Of a DNA stretch of 64,000 nt, positions 7,649 to 15,780 are shown one piece after another; the stretch's first letter is position 1; every line of letters begins with the position of its first letter. Under the pieces are notes generated by a model that did not search any database, was not told where the DNA came from, and worked only from the letters and a program-made list of their open reading frames with translations. The stretch is from Providencia burhodogranariea DSM 19968. GTDB lineage: Bacteria > Pseudomonadota > Gammaproteobacteria > Enterobacterales > Enterobacteriaceae. Both the position numbers and the translations under genes were made by a program. The stretch spans positions 1,617,369-1,681,368 of the forward strand of contig NZ_KB233222.1 of assembly GCF_000314855.2 (NCBI RefSeq), in the 5' to 3' direction.

Positions 7649-8464
7649 TCATATTTTACGAATTGCATTCGAAAAACTCCATGATTTTAAGTGCCCAATG
7701 TAGGTCAATCTCTGAGTAGGAACAAATGTAGGGACATCCCCGGTTCGCATATGAAGAATATCAGCTGGCGTGATCCATGATGAATTCCCTTCAAATAAAG
7801 GGAGCCCTGAATATTTATAAGCATCTAAGACGAACTGTGAACAAAAGAACCCGTTAGCTTGCTCAACATCATCCCCCAACTGTACTGTCGCTAGCGTTTT
7901 TAAACAAAAATCACGCACTGTTTGGCCAATAAGCGGTAATTCACAAACTCGTTTAGTCAGCATCCAAGGCGCAATCATGACAATGCCTTTAAAGTTATAC
8001 TTTTCACCATCATTTAATGTAATAAATTGGCGTAATTTTTCTGCATGGATTGAAGTAAAACCGGCTTGGCGCAGAACTACCATATTGTTGGATTCAGTAA
8101 TCGCTTGGTCGAGGGGGATTATTCTGACACCACTTCCAACAGATTCAGCCACTTCTCCCGCACCTAAATAAATCGATGCATGGCTCACACCGCTGATACT
8201 GAACAACCGAATCCCCCAAGAGTTAAGGCCAGTTGCTGATGATAATAAAATATCGCCAGGTAGCATGTCAGAAACGGCGAGTACTCCAACTGATTCTTCG
8301 ATGGGTATTGTATTAGCTTGTTGAATATTAAACCTCAGCCAATTACTCTTGTCACTTGTTGTAAAACCAGTAGAACACCCTGTCACCATAATAAGAAAAA
8401 AGCATATAATTATATAATTGAAATTCATCAAAAATAATATCCGTCCATGTTTATATTTATTCAC
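7649..8464 (-). CDS. yaeF: YaeF-type lipoprotein, permuted papain-like (NlpC/P60-like) hydrolase
   Basis: The 271-residue protein has a lipoprotein signal peptide: basic MNKYKHGR, a hydrophobic stretch, then the lipobox VTGC near residue 30. The enzyme domain carries the permuted papain-like pattern: DMLPGDILLSS, the histidine in SGVSHASIYLG, and the cysteine in NGFFCSQFVLDAY near residue 208. SWITPADILHMRTGDV and LTYIGHLK match E. coli YaeF closely. Such enzymes are expected to cleave or transfer amide or ester bonds in the envelope, but the substrate is unknown. The GTG at 8464 lacks a clear ribosome binding site. An ATG at 8428 is an alternative but would remove the basic N-region. Confidence 0.85.
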   Translation of the reverse strand: MNKYKHGRILFLMNFNYIIICFFLIMVTGCSTGFTTSDKSNWLRFNIQQANTIPIEESVGVLAVSDMLPGDILLSSATGLNSWGIRLFSISGVSHASIYLGAGEVAESVGSGVRIIPLDQAITESNNMVVLRQAGFTSIHAEKLRQFITLNDGEKYNFKGIVMIAPWMLTKRVCELPLIGQTVRDFCLKTLATVQLGDDVEQANGFFCSQFVLDAYKYSGLPLFEGNSSWITPADILHMRTGDVPTFVPTQRLTYIGHLKSWSFSNAIRKI

Positions 8465-8631
8465 GAATTAAAAGTCACTACACCTAATGAATTTTCATCG
8501 GAAACGTCTTAACATTGTGTTTTATTTGATGTCCTGCGTATAGTACGCATACTCCTAAATATTTTTATTTCGTTTACTAAACGAATCGAGATCAAGATGA
8601 AAAAAAAGTAATTTTGCCATTAATTGTGTTG

Positions 8632-8645
8632 CGTGACATGTCACG
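8632..8645. promoter_or_regulatory. Perfect 14-bp palindrome CGTGACATGTCACG
   Basis: Dyad-symmetric site about 170 bases upstream of the yaeF-like gene. Spacing (CGTGA-N4-TCACG) does not fit a CRP site. It could be the operator of a TetR- or GntR-type regulator. No regulator gene is adjacent. Confidence 0.35.
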
Positions 8646-8822
8646 TTTTTACAGATATAAATCTTTTTTATTGCCAAAAAACAGAAGTAACAATTTGATT
8701 ATTATAATTTTTGTTTTTCCATTTAATTTTATATGATGTTATATGATTATGACATCACTCAAATTACAATCATTCAATAACGAAATTGGTCATCCGTCAT
8801 TTAGCTTACTAATCTGGTAACC

Positions 8823-8990
8823 TCTAGGGGCTGCTTATCTTTAAAGGTCAATTTTTATTCGAATTACACGCCTTTAGTTAAGACAAAAAGAAGCAAGGCA
8901 AGAGTCGCTCAACACAGCGAAAAATCACGTTTAATCGAACCCTAAGGGCGCTTTTCATTTACGGTTTAGGATTTTTTGTGATGTTTTTTA
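8823..8990 (+). repeat. CTAGGG-type interspersed repeat, copy A
   Basis: Starts CTAGGGGCTGCTTATCTTTA and continues with GGTCAATTTTTATTCGAATT, closely similar to copies near 20160, 21970 and 33004. The right boundary is approximate. It has no coding capacity. Confidence 0.5.
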
Positions 8991-9266
8991 GGCACCTAAG
9001 TAGGTGATATGATTATATTGCGGTTATTTACATCGATTAGTACGGTAAAAATCAACAGCAAAGATAAACAGCCCTAGTGGAAAATCTGGTGATTAATCAT
9101 TGCTGAATTGTTTTAGTTCATTATTTTTTATATTGATAAAACACCTTTTTATGCAGAATAAAAAGGTGTTTTGTTCTTCTGAACGACTCGCTAAATTAAC
9201 TTGCTAGGAGATGAGCACTATTTACAACGTAAACTATTCAAATAATATCAAATGGATATATATGAT

Positions 9267-10286
9267 TTAACCTGCTCCACGACGGTTTTTAGCATAAGTA
9301 TCAAAGGCTACAGCTAAGATAATTATTAGCCCAGTGATAATCTGTTGGTAATAAGCGGAGACATTCATTAACACTAATCCATTTATCAATAGACCCATAA
9401 TGATTGAACCAATAACTGTCCCCCCTATTCGCCCATATCCCCCCATTAGCGATGTCCCGCCGATAACAACAGATGCAATTACACGTAATTCAAATGTCAT
9501 TCCAGCGACCGCTTCAGCGCTACCTAAACGAGCACTTAACACGAATCCAGCCAATCCTGCTAAACAACCAATGACAACATAAACACTCACTAAAACACGT
9601 TTTACATTTACACCAGCTAATCGCGCAGCTTCTTGGTTACTCCCAACAGCATAAACAAAACGCCCCCAACGACTTTTATGTAATGCCAAATAACCAATTA
9701 ATGCAACAATTGCAAAAATCCAAATCGGTACCGAAATTCCCAGTAATTCACCTCGACCCCACCAGCGATATCCAGCATCAAAGCCGGATATCGGCGCGCC
9801 ATCATTAATAACAAGTGTTAATCCTCGCCAAATTGTCATTCCGCCTAATGTGACAATAAAAGGTGGAATATTGAGTTTAGTGATCCCTAGCCCATGTAGG
9901 AAACCAATTCCAGTCCCTACAGCTAAACAGATAGCTAATCCAACCAGCCAACTCATTCCTCCCCACGCTTCAGGATCTAGACCAACTAAGTTGTCACCTT
10001 TAATAATAAATGCTGCGGTCATGGCACTAACAGCCAGTATTGAGCCAACTGATAAATCGATACCAGCAGTTAAAATAACCAATGTCATTCCAACTGCCAT
10101 AATACCGTAAATTGACACCTCAGTTAAGATATTGATAGTATTACGTTCTGTCAGAAAATTACTGTTTTGTGTTTGGAAAAACAGTATTAATAACACCATG
10201 AAAATCAATACGCCAAAACGTTCAAAAAAGGCAATGAAATCGATTTTTTTACGGCCATTAGCCGTAGAAGATTGTTGTTGTAGCAT
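9267..10286 (-). CDS. Sugar ABC transporter permease (RbsC-like, CUT2)
   Basis: This 339-residue integral membrane protein has the CUT2 permease signature: about ten hydrophobic segments, NILTEVSIYGIMAVGMTLVILTAGIDLSVGS early, and a late VIGGTSLMGGYGRIGGTVIG cytoplasmic motif that couples to the ATPase. It forms the inner-membrane pore of a ribose-type importer. The ATG at 10286 follows AGAGAGGT, ten bases after the stop of the ATPase gene, so the genes are co-transcribed as binding protein, ATPase, permease. The sugar is not identifiable: no kinase or isomerase gene is linked. Confidence 0.9.
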   Translation of the reverse strand: MLQQQSSTANGRKKIDFIAFFERFGVLIFMVLLILFFQTQNSNFLTERNTINILTEVSIYGIMAVGMTLVILTAGIDLSVGSILAVSAMTAAFIIKGDNLVGLDPEAWGGMSWLVGLAICLAVGTGIGFLHGLGITKLNIPPFIVTLGGMTIWRGLTLVINDGAPISGFDAGYRWWGRGELLGISVPIWIFAIVALIGYLALHKSRWGRFVYAVGSNQEAARLAGVNVKRVLVSVYVVIGCLAGLAGFVLSARLGSAEAVAGMTFELRVIASVVIGGTSLMGGYGRIGGTVIGSIIMGLLINGLVLMNVSAYYQQIITGLIIILAVAFDTYAKNRRGAG

Positions 10287-10296
10287 ATAACCTCTC

Positions 10297-11853
10297 TTAT
10301 ACGGCTATTTCAGTGGGTGAATTTTGATGGCAAATCGCCATCATCATCATTAATTTTTCTTCTGTCGCATCATCACCTTTAATTTCGCCCGTTAAACGCC
10401 CTTCACTCAACGTGATAATTCGATCTGATATCGCGAGAACTTCAGGCAAATCGGATGAAATAACGATCACCGCAACACCTTTTTTCGCCATTTCAAAAAT
10501 AACCTGATGGACTTCTGATTTAGTACCAACATCAATACCTCGTGTTGGCTCATCAACAATTAATACTTTTGGATTCATTGCCATACAACGTGCGAGGATC
10601 ACTTTTTGTTGATTACCACCAGATAGTTTCCGTACTTCTTGCTCATAACTTGCCATTTTAATTTGCAGTGCTTGTTTATAGCTCTCTATCAATGCATTTT
10701 CTTTTTTTGTATCTACCATCCACCCCATTTTTAGAAGATTGGATAAGCCTGATATAGATAAGTTATAGCGAATAGAAAGCCCTAGTGCGGCACCTTCTTT
10801 TTTTCGATCTTCCGGAACCAAAGCAATTCCTTTGTCCAAAGCCTCCATTGGCGTCGTGGGTTTATAAGGCTCGCCATCGAGTGTAAATTCACCCGTAGCA
10901 TATTTATCCGCACCGAATAAACAGCGAGCAACTTCTGTTCTCCCCGCCCCCATCAGCCCTGCAATACCTAATATCTCTCCCTCATGCACCTCAAAACTAA
11001 TCTTATGGAGTGCAATACCATGAGGATCGAGCACTGGTTTTTCTTTGCATAAATTCTTCACAGAAAGGCGTACTGGCTTATCTCGATGGTAAGTCTCACT
11101 GTGAGGCCTACGTTCAAAAATAACATTACGGCCTACCATCATGCGGATAATTTCTTGTACTGAAATATCTGTCACATTCCCCGATCCGGTATAGCGACCA
11201 TCTTGGAATACGGTAAATTTGTCACAAATTTGAAATACTTCATGTAGCCGATGAGTTACATAAATTACACTCACGCCTCTATTTCTCAACTCCCTGACAA
11301 CCCGATGAAGGCTTTCAACTTCAATATCACTCAATGCAGCGGAAGGTTCATCCATCACAATTAATTTGGCATTAAGGGTCAATGCACGTGCAATTTCTAT
11401 CATTTGCTGTTGAGCAACACTGAGGCGCGCAACTTGCGTTGTGGGCTTGATCGCTAGCTGTAGATAGTCAAGAACTGCCTTTGCCTCTTGGTTAAGTATT
11501 TTTTCATTAACCATCCAATGCATCTTTAACGCTTCACGCCCCAAAAACATATTTTCAGCAACCGTCATATTTGGCAGCAAATTAAATTCTTGATAAATTG
11601 TAATGATGCCTTTTTGTTGCCGAATAATTGGGGAGTCTGTGACAGAAAGTGTTTCACCATTAAACCAAATATCCCCACTCGTCTGTGGCTGAGCACCCGC
11701 CAGTGCTTTTAAGAAAGTCGATTTGCCTGCACCATTTTCGCCTAATAATGCATGAACCTCTCCTGGCATAACGGTCATTTGTGCATGACTTAATGCCCAA
11801 ATCCCCGAGAAGCTTTTAGTTAAATTTGTAATTTTAAGTAGTGGTTCTGACAT
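10297..11853 (-). CDS. Sugar ABC transporter ATPase, two domains (RbsA-like)
   Basis: 518 residues with two fused nucleotide-binding domains. Domain 1 has Walker A GENGAGKST (about residue 38), signature LSVAQQQ and Walker B LIVMDEPSAALS. Domain 2 has a degenerate Walker A (GLMGAGRTE), signature LSGGNQQ and Walker B VLIVDEPTRGIDVG. One intact and one degenerate ATP site is typical of RbsA, MglA and XylG. It energises a CUT2 sugar importer on the cytoplasmic face. The ribosome binding site AAGGAG precedes the ATG at 11853, and the next gene starts ten bases after its stop. Confidence 0.93.
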   Translation of the reverse strand: MSEPLLKITNLTKSFSGIWALSHAQMTVMPGEVHALLGENGAGKSTFLKALAGAQPQTSGDIWFNGETLSVTDSPIIRQQKGIITIYQEFNLLPNMTVAENMFLGREALKMHWMVNEKILNQEAKAVLDYLQLAIKPTTQVARLSVAQQQMIEIARALTLNAKLIVMDEPSAALSDIEVESLHRVVRELRNRGVSVIYVTHRLHEVFQICDKFTVFQDGRYTGSGNVTDISVQEIIRMMVGRNVIFERRPHSETYHRDKPVRLSVKNLCKEKPVLDPHGIALHKISFEVHEGEILGIAGLMGAGRTEVARCLFGADKYATGEFTLDGEPYKPTTPMEALDKGIALVPEDRKKEGAALGLSIRYNLSISGLSNLLKMGWMVDTKKENALIESYKQALQIKMASYEQEVRKLSGGNQQKVILARCMAMNPKVLIVDEPTRGIDVGTKSEVHQVIFEMAKKGVAVIVISSDLPEVLAISDRIITLSEGRLTGEIKGDDATEEKLMMMMAICHQNSPTEIAV

Positions 11854-11910
11854 AAAAACTCCTTTTCAGGAAAACAGGGCTCATAGAGCCCTGAATAACG
11901 TCGCTGATGA

Positions 11911-12846
11911 CTATTTCACTTCACCAATACGTTCAGCTTGATCAAGATTATCTTTAGTAATAAGGGTGGGAGCATAATCGGCACCAGTGATGTCTTTTTT
12001 ATCACGAATATTATCAACTAATTGCCCCATTGCTGTTTTGACAGCATAGCCAGCTCGCTGATCTGCCGTTACCGCCATCCAACCTTCATTAATACGGCTT
12101 AATGCTTCTGGACCTGCATCAAAACCCGTTACAAGGATTTCACCTGGTTTGAAACCCTGAGCACTTAATGCTTCGATAGCACCAAGCGCCATGTCATCAT
12201 TTGCAGATAAAATAACATCTGGTTTTTTAGGAAGAGACGGTAGTAAGCTTTCGGTGATCCTCATTCCTTCAGCTCTCATCCAGTTACCGTTTTGATCTGC
12301 AACTAAACGATATTTGCTACCCCCTTCTTTTAAGCTATCGCGGATACCTTTAGTTCGTTCAATATTGGAAGATGAACCCGGTTGCCCTGTGATTAATATC
12401 AGATCGGCACCATCTGGGAACTGTTGTTTTACATATTCAGCAATCGCATGGCCACCTTTATAGTTGTTAGCACCAAAGTGAGGTATTGGTTTTTGGGCAT
12501 TAATAGTTCTATCTAGTGTGACAACTGGTAACCCTGCTTTTTGAATATCAACAACAGCATCAGCAATCGCGTTAACATCATTAGGAGAAACAATAAAACC
12601 TTGTGCACCGCGAGTTATTGCATTTTCAATATCAGCAACTTGCTTAGGAGAACTTCCCTGGCCATCTAATACTTGAATATTAACATCTAACTCTTTAGCC
12701 GTTTTCACTGCAGATTTTTGCATATGAACTTCAAATGGACTTGCCAACGTCGGTGGACTAAACACAATTTGCTCATTTTTTGCCATTGCATGAGTTGTGA
12801 GTCCGAGTACAGCAACCAGCGCGGTTAATTTCATCATATTTTTCAT
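11911..12846 (-). CDS. Periplasmic sugar-binding protein (RbsB-like)
   Basis: The start chosen is the ATG at 12846 (GGAAGGGCG upstream), which gives a clean signal peptide MKNMMKLTALVAVLGLTTHAMA. An ATG 42 bases earlier would place extra residues before it. The mature protein of about 290 residues is a peripheral-binding-protein fold with QVADIENAITRGAQGFIVSPNDVNAI, VVTLDRTIN, FGANNYKGG and ILSANDDMALGAIEAL, the residues that ring the sugar in RbsB relatives. It delivers the substrate to the permease encoded downstream. Substrate is undetermined. First gene of the three-gene operon. Confidence 0.9.
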   Translation of the reverse strand: MKNMMKLTALVAVLGLTTHAMAKNEQIVFSPPTLASPFEVHMQKSAVKTAKELDVNIQVLDGQGSSPKQVADIENAITRGAQGFIVSPNDVNAIADAVVDIQKAGLPVVTLDRTINAQKPIPHFGANNYKGGHAIAEYVKQQFPDGADLILITGQPGSSSNIERTKGIRDSLKEGGSKYRLVADQNGNWMRAEGMRITESLLPSLPKKPDVILSANDDMALGAIEALSAQGFKPGEILVTGFDAGPEALSRINEGWMAVTADQRAGYAVKTAMGQLVDNIRDKKDITGADYAPTLITKDNLDQAERIGEVK

Positions 12847-13308
12847 TTCGCCCTTCCCACTGATTATGAGTGCATGTTGTATTTTCATTTCGCCACAACT
12901 CTTAACATGGCGATAACATAGGTATAGCTTAATGAAACATACATTCCAAATGTTGTTATATGAAAATTTACATTTTTGTCGAGTTGGTAACGAAATTAAC
13001 GTTTAAACGTGAAATTTACTTAATAGAGATCACACATTCATCTGTCTGATTAACTCATCAATAAGTAACCACGGCTTAATACCCACTTATAAGGAATAAT
13101 TTTATATTAATCGGAGATATTGGAATTTAATGAAACGTTTATTCCATTAGGCTTTGAGAGAATATAAGCGTCCTGTAATTATTTATTTAATAATAACTCT
13201 CATCATAAATTTAAGTCATGCATTGATTGAAAAATTTTGAGACTATGATACTAAAGTTATTCGTCTTACAACCTCAATAATGATGCTTAACTATTAAGAG
13301 ATAACATA
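12847..13308. other. Divergent promoter region of the sugar ABC operon and racemase gene
   Basis: 462 bases between the sugar ABC operon (reverse) and the racemase gene (forward). It holds the ACGTTTAAACGT palindrome at 12999-13010. A TATGAT sequence near 13244 may be the -10 of the racemase gene. Nothing else was recognised. Confidence 0.4.
12999..13010. promoter_or_regulatory. Palindrome ACGTTTAAACGT, candidate LacI-family operator
   Basis: A perfect 12-bp dyad about 150 bases upstream of the sugar ABC operon, flanked by AAATT and GAAATTT that extend the symmetry. LacI-family regulators of sugar uptake genes bind palindromes with a central CG or ACGT-like half-sites. No regulator gene is adjacent. 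Confidence 0.4.
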
Positions 13309-14001
13309 ATGAAAACAATAGGACTAATTGGTGGAATGAGTTGGGAATCGACTTTGCTTTACTATAAGCAGATTAATGAAGGGATCAAACAACAACTCGG
13401 TGGTCTTCATTCAGCAAAAATAGCCTTATATAGCGTCGATTTTGCCGAAATAGAGCGTATGCAATCTTTAGGTCAATGGGATCTCGCTGGTGAATATCTC
13501 GCTCAGGCAGGAAAAAATGTTGAACAAGCTGGTGCTAATTTTATTCTCCTTTGCACGAATACAATGCATAAAGTTGCCGAAAAAATTGAACAAAATATCA
13601 ATATTCCCTTATTGCATATTGCTGATGCAACCGGTGAACGCATCATAAAATCAGGACTAAAAAAGATTGGTTTATTAGGAACTGCATTTACAATGGAGCA
13701 ACCTTTTTATAAAAATCGCTTATCTGATAAATATAATCTTTCTGTCATCACACCAACAGCCGAAGATAGAAAAATTATTCATGATATTATTTATCAAGAA
13801 CTCTGTTTAGGGAAAATAGATGCTAACTCGAAAAAACAATATCAACGTATTATGGCATCTCTTGTGGCTCAAGGTGCAGAAGGAATTATATTGGGATGTA
13901 CTGAAATAACACTTCTTATTAACGAGCATGATACCTCTGTACCTATTTTTGATACAACAGCCTTACATACACAAAAAGCTATTGAACTCGCGCTAAACTA
14001 A
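13309..14001 (+). CDS. ygeA: Aspartate/glutamate-type amino-acid racemase (YgeA family)
   Basis: 230 residues, a PLP-independent racemase with the two catalytic cysteines of the family: LLCTNTMHK near residue 82 and LGCTEITLL near residue 195. The start MKTIGLIGGMSWESTLLYY matches the family's glycine-rich N terminus, and length is normal. E. coli YgeA is a broad-range racemase, and relatives act on aspartate or glutamate. It is a cytoplasmic homodimer by family knowledge. AGAG lies upstream of the ATG. It is transcribed away from the sugar ABC operon and appears monocistronic. Confidence 0.85.
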   Translation: MKTIGLIGGMSWESTLLYYKQINEGIKQQLGGLHSAKIALYSVDFAEIERMQSLGQWDLAGEYLAQAGKNVEQAGANFILLCTNTMHKVAEKIEQNINIPLLHIADATGERIIKSGLKKIGLLGTAFTMEQPFYKNRLSDKYNLSVITPTAEDRKIIHDIIYQELCLGKIDANSKKQYQRIMASLVAQGAEGIILGCTEITLLINEHDTSVPIFDTTALHTQKAIELALN

Positions 14002-14140
14002 TAATTAAAAAGTACTTAAAACCTAATTTGGTACTCAAAAAAATTAGAAATGAAAATAGATCACAAGCAATGCTATCCTGATGAACATAAATAAAAGATG
14101 TAACTCAGGATGCATGCTTAAGATGCTCATACAATCTCCT

Positions 14141-14178
14141 TGACTATAATTTTAAAATAGATAAAACCTCTATAGTCA
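14141..14178. promoter_or_regulatory. Inverted repeat upstream of the Tyr-rich ORF
   Basis: TGACTATA (14141-14148) and TATAGTCA (14171-14178) are perfect 8-bp inverted repeats 22 bases apart, ending 18 bases before the micro-ORF start. It could be an operator or a 5' hairpin. A TTGACT hexamer overlaps the left arm. Confidence 0.35.
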
Positions 14179-14196
14179 CATAAATGAGGATTATTT

Positions 14197-14286
14197 ATGG
14201 GTAGTTCATTCCTAGTCACTCATTCCTATTACTATTATTACTACAGTAACTACGTATTTACACACTATGTAAACTTACCTAATTAA
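14197..14286 (+). CDS. Tyr-rich 29-codon ORF, candidate leader peptide or small protein
   Basis: The ATG at 14197 has TGAGGA with AGGA six bases upstream, an ideal ribosome binding site. The 29-residue product contains eight tyrosines, six of them consecutive at residues 11-16, and ends PN before TAA. It has no signal peptide or membrane segment. An AT-rich hairpin followed by a T run lies about ten bases after the stop. This layout resembles an attenuator leader that senses Tyr-tRNA, but the next gene (XRE regulator at 14518) has no obvious link to tyrosine. It could equally be a stand-alone small protein or chance. Confidence 0.35.
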   Translation: MGSSFLVTHSYYYYYYSNYVFTHYVNLPN

Positions 14287-14517
14287 TACTAATTGATAAA
14301 AATATTATTTTTATATTTTTTTAGCTTTTACATCCATAACTGTACAAATTAGATGTTTTTTTGAAAAATTTATTTTTTTAATTACCATTTAACAAAAATA
14401 AAATCTCTATTATGTTAATAATATGATGTAACTTTAAAAAATGACTAGATTATACTATTGAATTCCTGAATTTATCTCTGATAATAGTCTATCTATTTAT
14501 ATCATGGATGTGATCTC

Positions 14518-14760
14518 ATGAATCAATCAAATTCTAGAGGTGTCTCTTTAGGGAAGTATATTAGAGATATCCGCATATCTCGCTCTATCTCTACAAAAGA
14601 AATAGCCGCAGCATTAAGAATATCAGAGTATAAATATATTCAATATGAATTAGGTGAGACTTCTATTTACATCGACCACCTTATTATAATTTCTAATGTA
14701 TTCAAAGTTGAAATTAAAGTTTTACTTGATGTTTTTGAGAGCTATTCAAACCATACTTGA
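14518..14760 (+). CDS. XRE-type helix-turn-helix regulator, short
   Basis: 80 residues almost entirely made of one Cro/C1-type HTH: LGKYIRDIRISRSISTKEIAAALRISEYKYIQYELGETSIYIDHLIIISNVFKV. The pattern of a recognition helix after RIS and the YELG turn is standard. It is a likely DNA-binding cytoplasmic protein. Such short XRE proteins in Proteus and Providencia include MrpJ-like regulators that control fimbriae and motility, but no fimbrial genes are near, so this link is only a suggestion. A weak GGATG lies upstream of the ATG. A hairpin at 14807-14833 may end its transcript. Confidence 0.7.
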   Translation: MNQSNSRGVSLGKYIRDIRISRSISTKEIAAALRISEYKYIQYELGETSIYIDHLIIISNVFKVEIKVLLDVFESYSNHT

Positions 14761-15500
14761 ACATGAACTTAATGATACTCTACGGTTATTGAGCATCTAT
14801 TCAACGAACATTAGGGCTAAATGCTCTAATGTTTAATGTAAATTAAAAATCTAATTATATTAAAAAAATAAATTACACGATATTAAATTAAAAACTTTCA
14901 AAAAAATCAATGCACTATTGATTTCCCTCTCTCCAAGACTTGCTGATCTATTAAGCTCGATTTTCATTAAACTTAGACGTGATTTAGGTTAAGCGGTAGG
15001 CTCCCCACTTGGCGGACTAAGACAAGCCCCTCTAAATGTAAAGTAAAATAGATGCAATGTTCTTTAATCGAGCCTGAAAGCCACTTTTGAACACTTTTTT
15101 AGTAATGAAAACAAATTAATTTCAGCTCTGCGAAGAGGTACCAAGTATCTCATTTTTACATCAATAAAACGCACATACACTACGGCAAAATTTTTATTCC
15201 AACTTATTTCAATTTGAGTAATTAAGTTCAACTTCATAAAATATGAATCGGCAATATTCCATACAACACAAAAACACAACCAATTGATATATATCAATAT
15301 TTCATTTCATTACTTTGACTCAATGACGACAGCATTAAAGCCTGAAAAAATTTATCTATAGTAATTTGATGATTAAAGTAATTTATAAAAAATAAATGTC
15401 ACTTTACTATTTTCAAAAACCAAAAATTATTTTATTCTTAAATTGAGCTCACTAGCTTACAAGGAACAGAAGTTTTATTTTTAGATTGCGGGAGGTTTGT
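14761..15500. other. Intergenic gap, mostly featureless
   Basis: AT-rich stretch with a hairpin at 14807-14833. A 77-codon reverse frame (15064-15297) has no ribosome binding site and is not called. Bases 15052-15105 show a weak resemblance to the CTAGGG-type repeats but are too degenerate to annotate. Confidence 0.4.
14807..14833 (+). terminator. Hairpin after the XRE gene
   Basis: AACATTAGGGC and GCTCTAATGTT pair at 10 of 11 positions around a 5-base loop. The T tract after it is short, so termination efficiency is uncertain. Confidence 0.4.
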
Positions 15501-15578
15501 ATGTATCTCGTATATACCATTATTGTTATTGCTTTCTTTTTATCGTTAACATCAAAAGGCCCATCAGATAGCGAATAG
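15501..15578 (+). CDS. 25-residue predicted membrane micro-protein
   Basis: ATG at 15501 with GGGAGG six bases upstream, a very strong ribosome binding site. The product (starting MYLVYTIIVIAFFLSL, ending in a short charged tail SDSE) is one transmembrane helix with a polar C terminus, typical of bacterial membrane micro-proteins. An intrinsic terminator at 15638-15677 follows 59 bases after the stop, making a compact transcription unit. I do not recognise the family. Confidence 0.55.
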   Translation: MYLVYTIIVIAFFLSLTSKGPSDSE

Positions 15579-15637
15579 GTCTGTTTTGATATCAAAGATA
15601 AGCAAATAGGATATATGTATGTTATGTGATTACCATT

Positions 15638-15677
15638 AAAAGCCCTCCATATTGATTATGATGGGCTTTTAATTTTT
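15638..15677 (+). terminator. Intrinsic terminator of the micro-ORF unit
   Basis: AAAAGCCC (15638-15645) pairs with GGGCTTTT (15663-15670), followed by AATTTTT. The A-rich left side also makes it usable by the reverse-strand SDR transcript. Confidence 0.75.
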
Positions 15678-15780
15678 CAACCAATCCTGTTAATCAAATT
15701 GATAGTCGTCTGCGTTAAATTTCAAACAAATAATTTGAGTCAGTTTATTATTTGAGTCTTAACACTTATCAAATTCCTCT

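Larger units (their letters stand above)
8465..9266. other. 800-base intergenic gap with palindrome and repeat
   Basis: No ORF with a usable start is visible. The gap holds a perfect 14-bp palindrome (8632-8645), direct repeats of TATATGAT near 8730-8745, and a CTAGGG-type interspersed repeat from about 8823. A weak hairpin with AAAGGTGTTTTGTTCTTCT near 9150-9180 may terminate something reading forward. Confidence 0.5.
14002..14517. other. Gap between racemase and XRE gene, with micro-ORF
   Basis: Holds an inverted repeat TGACTATA/TATAGTCA (14141-14148 and 14171-14178), the Tyr-rich ORF at 14197-14286, and an AT-only hairpin near 14297-14318 followed by a T run (to about 14325). Confidence 0.5.

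Noticed and set aside
15064..15297. 77-codon reverse ORF
   Set aside because: No ribosome binding site, composition of spacer DNA, no family resemblance.
14761..15500. Possible prophage or fimbrial remnants around the XRE gene
   Set aside because: No integrase, structural or fimbrial gene was found on either side; the XRE gene stands alone.
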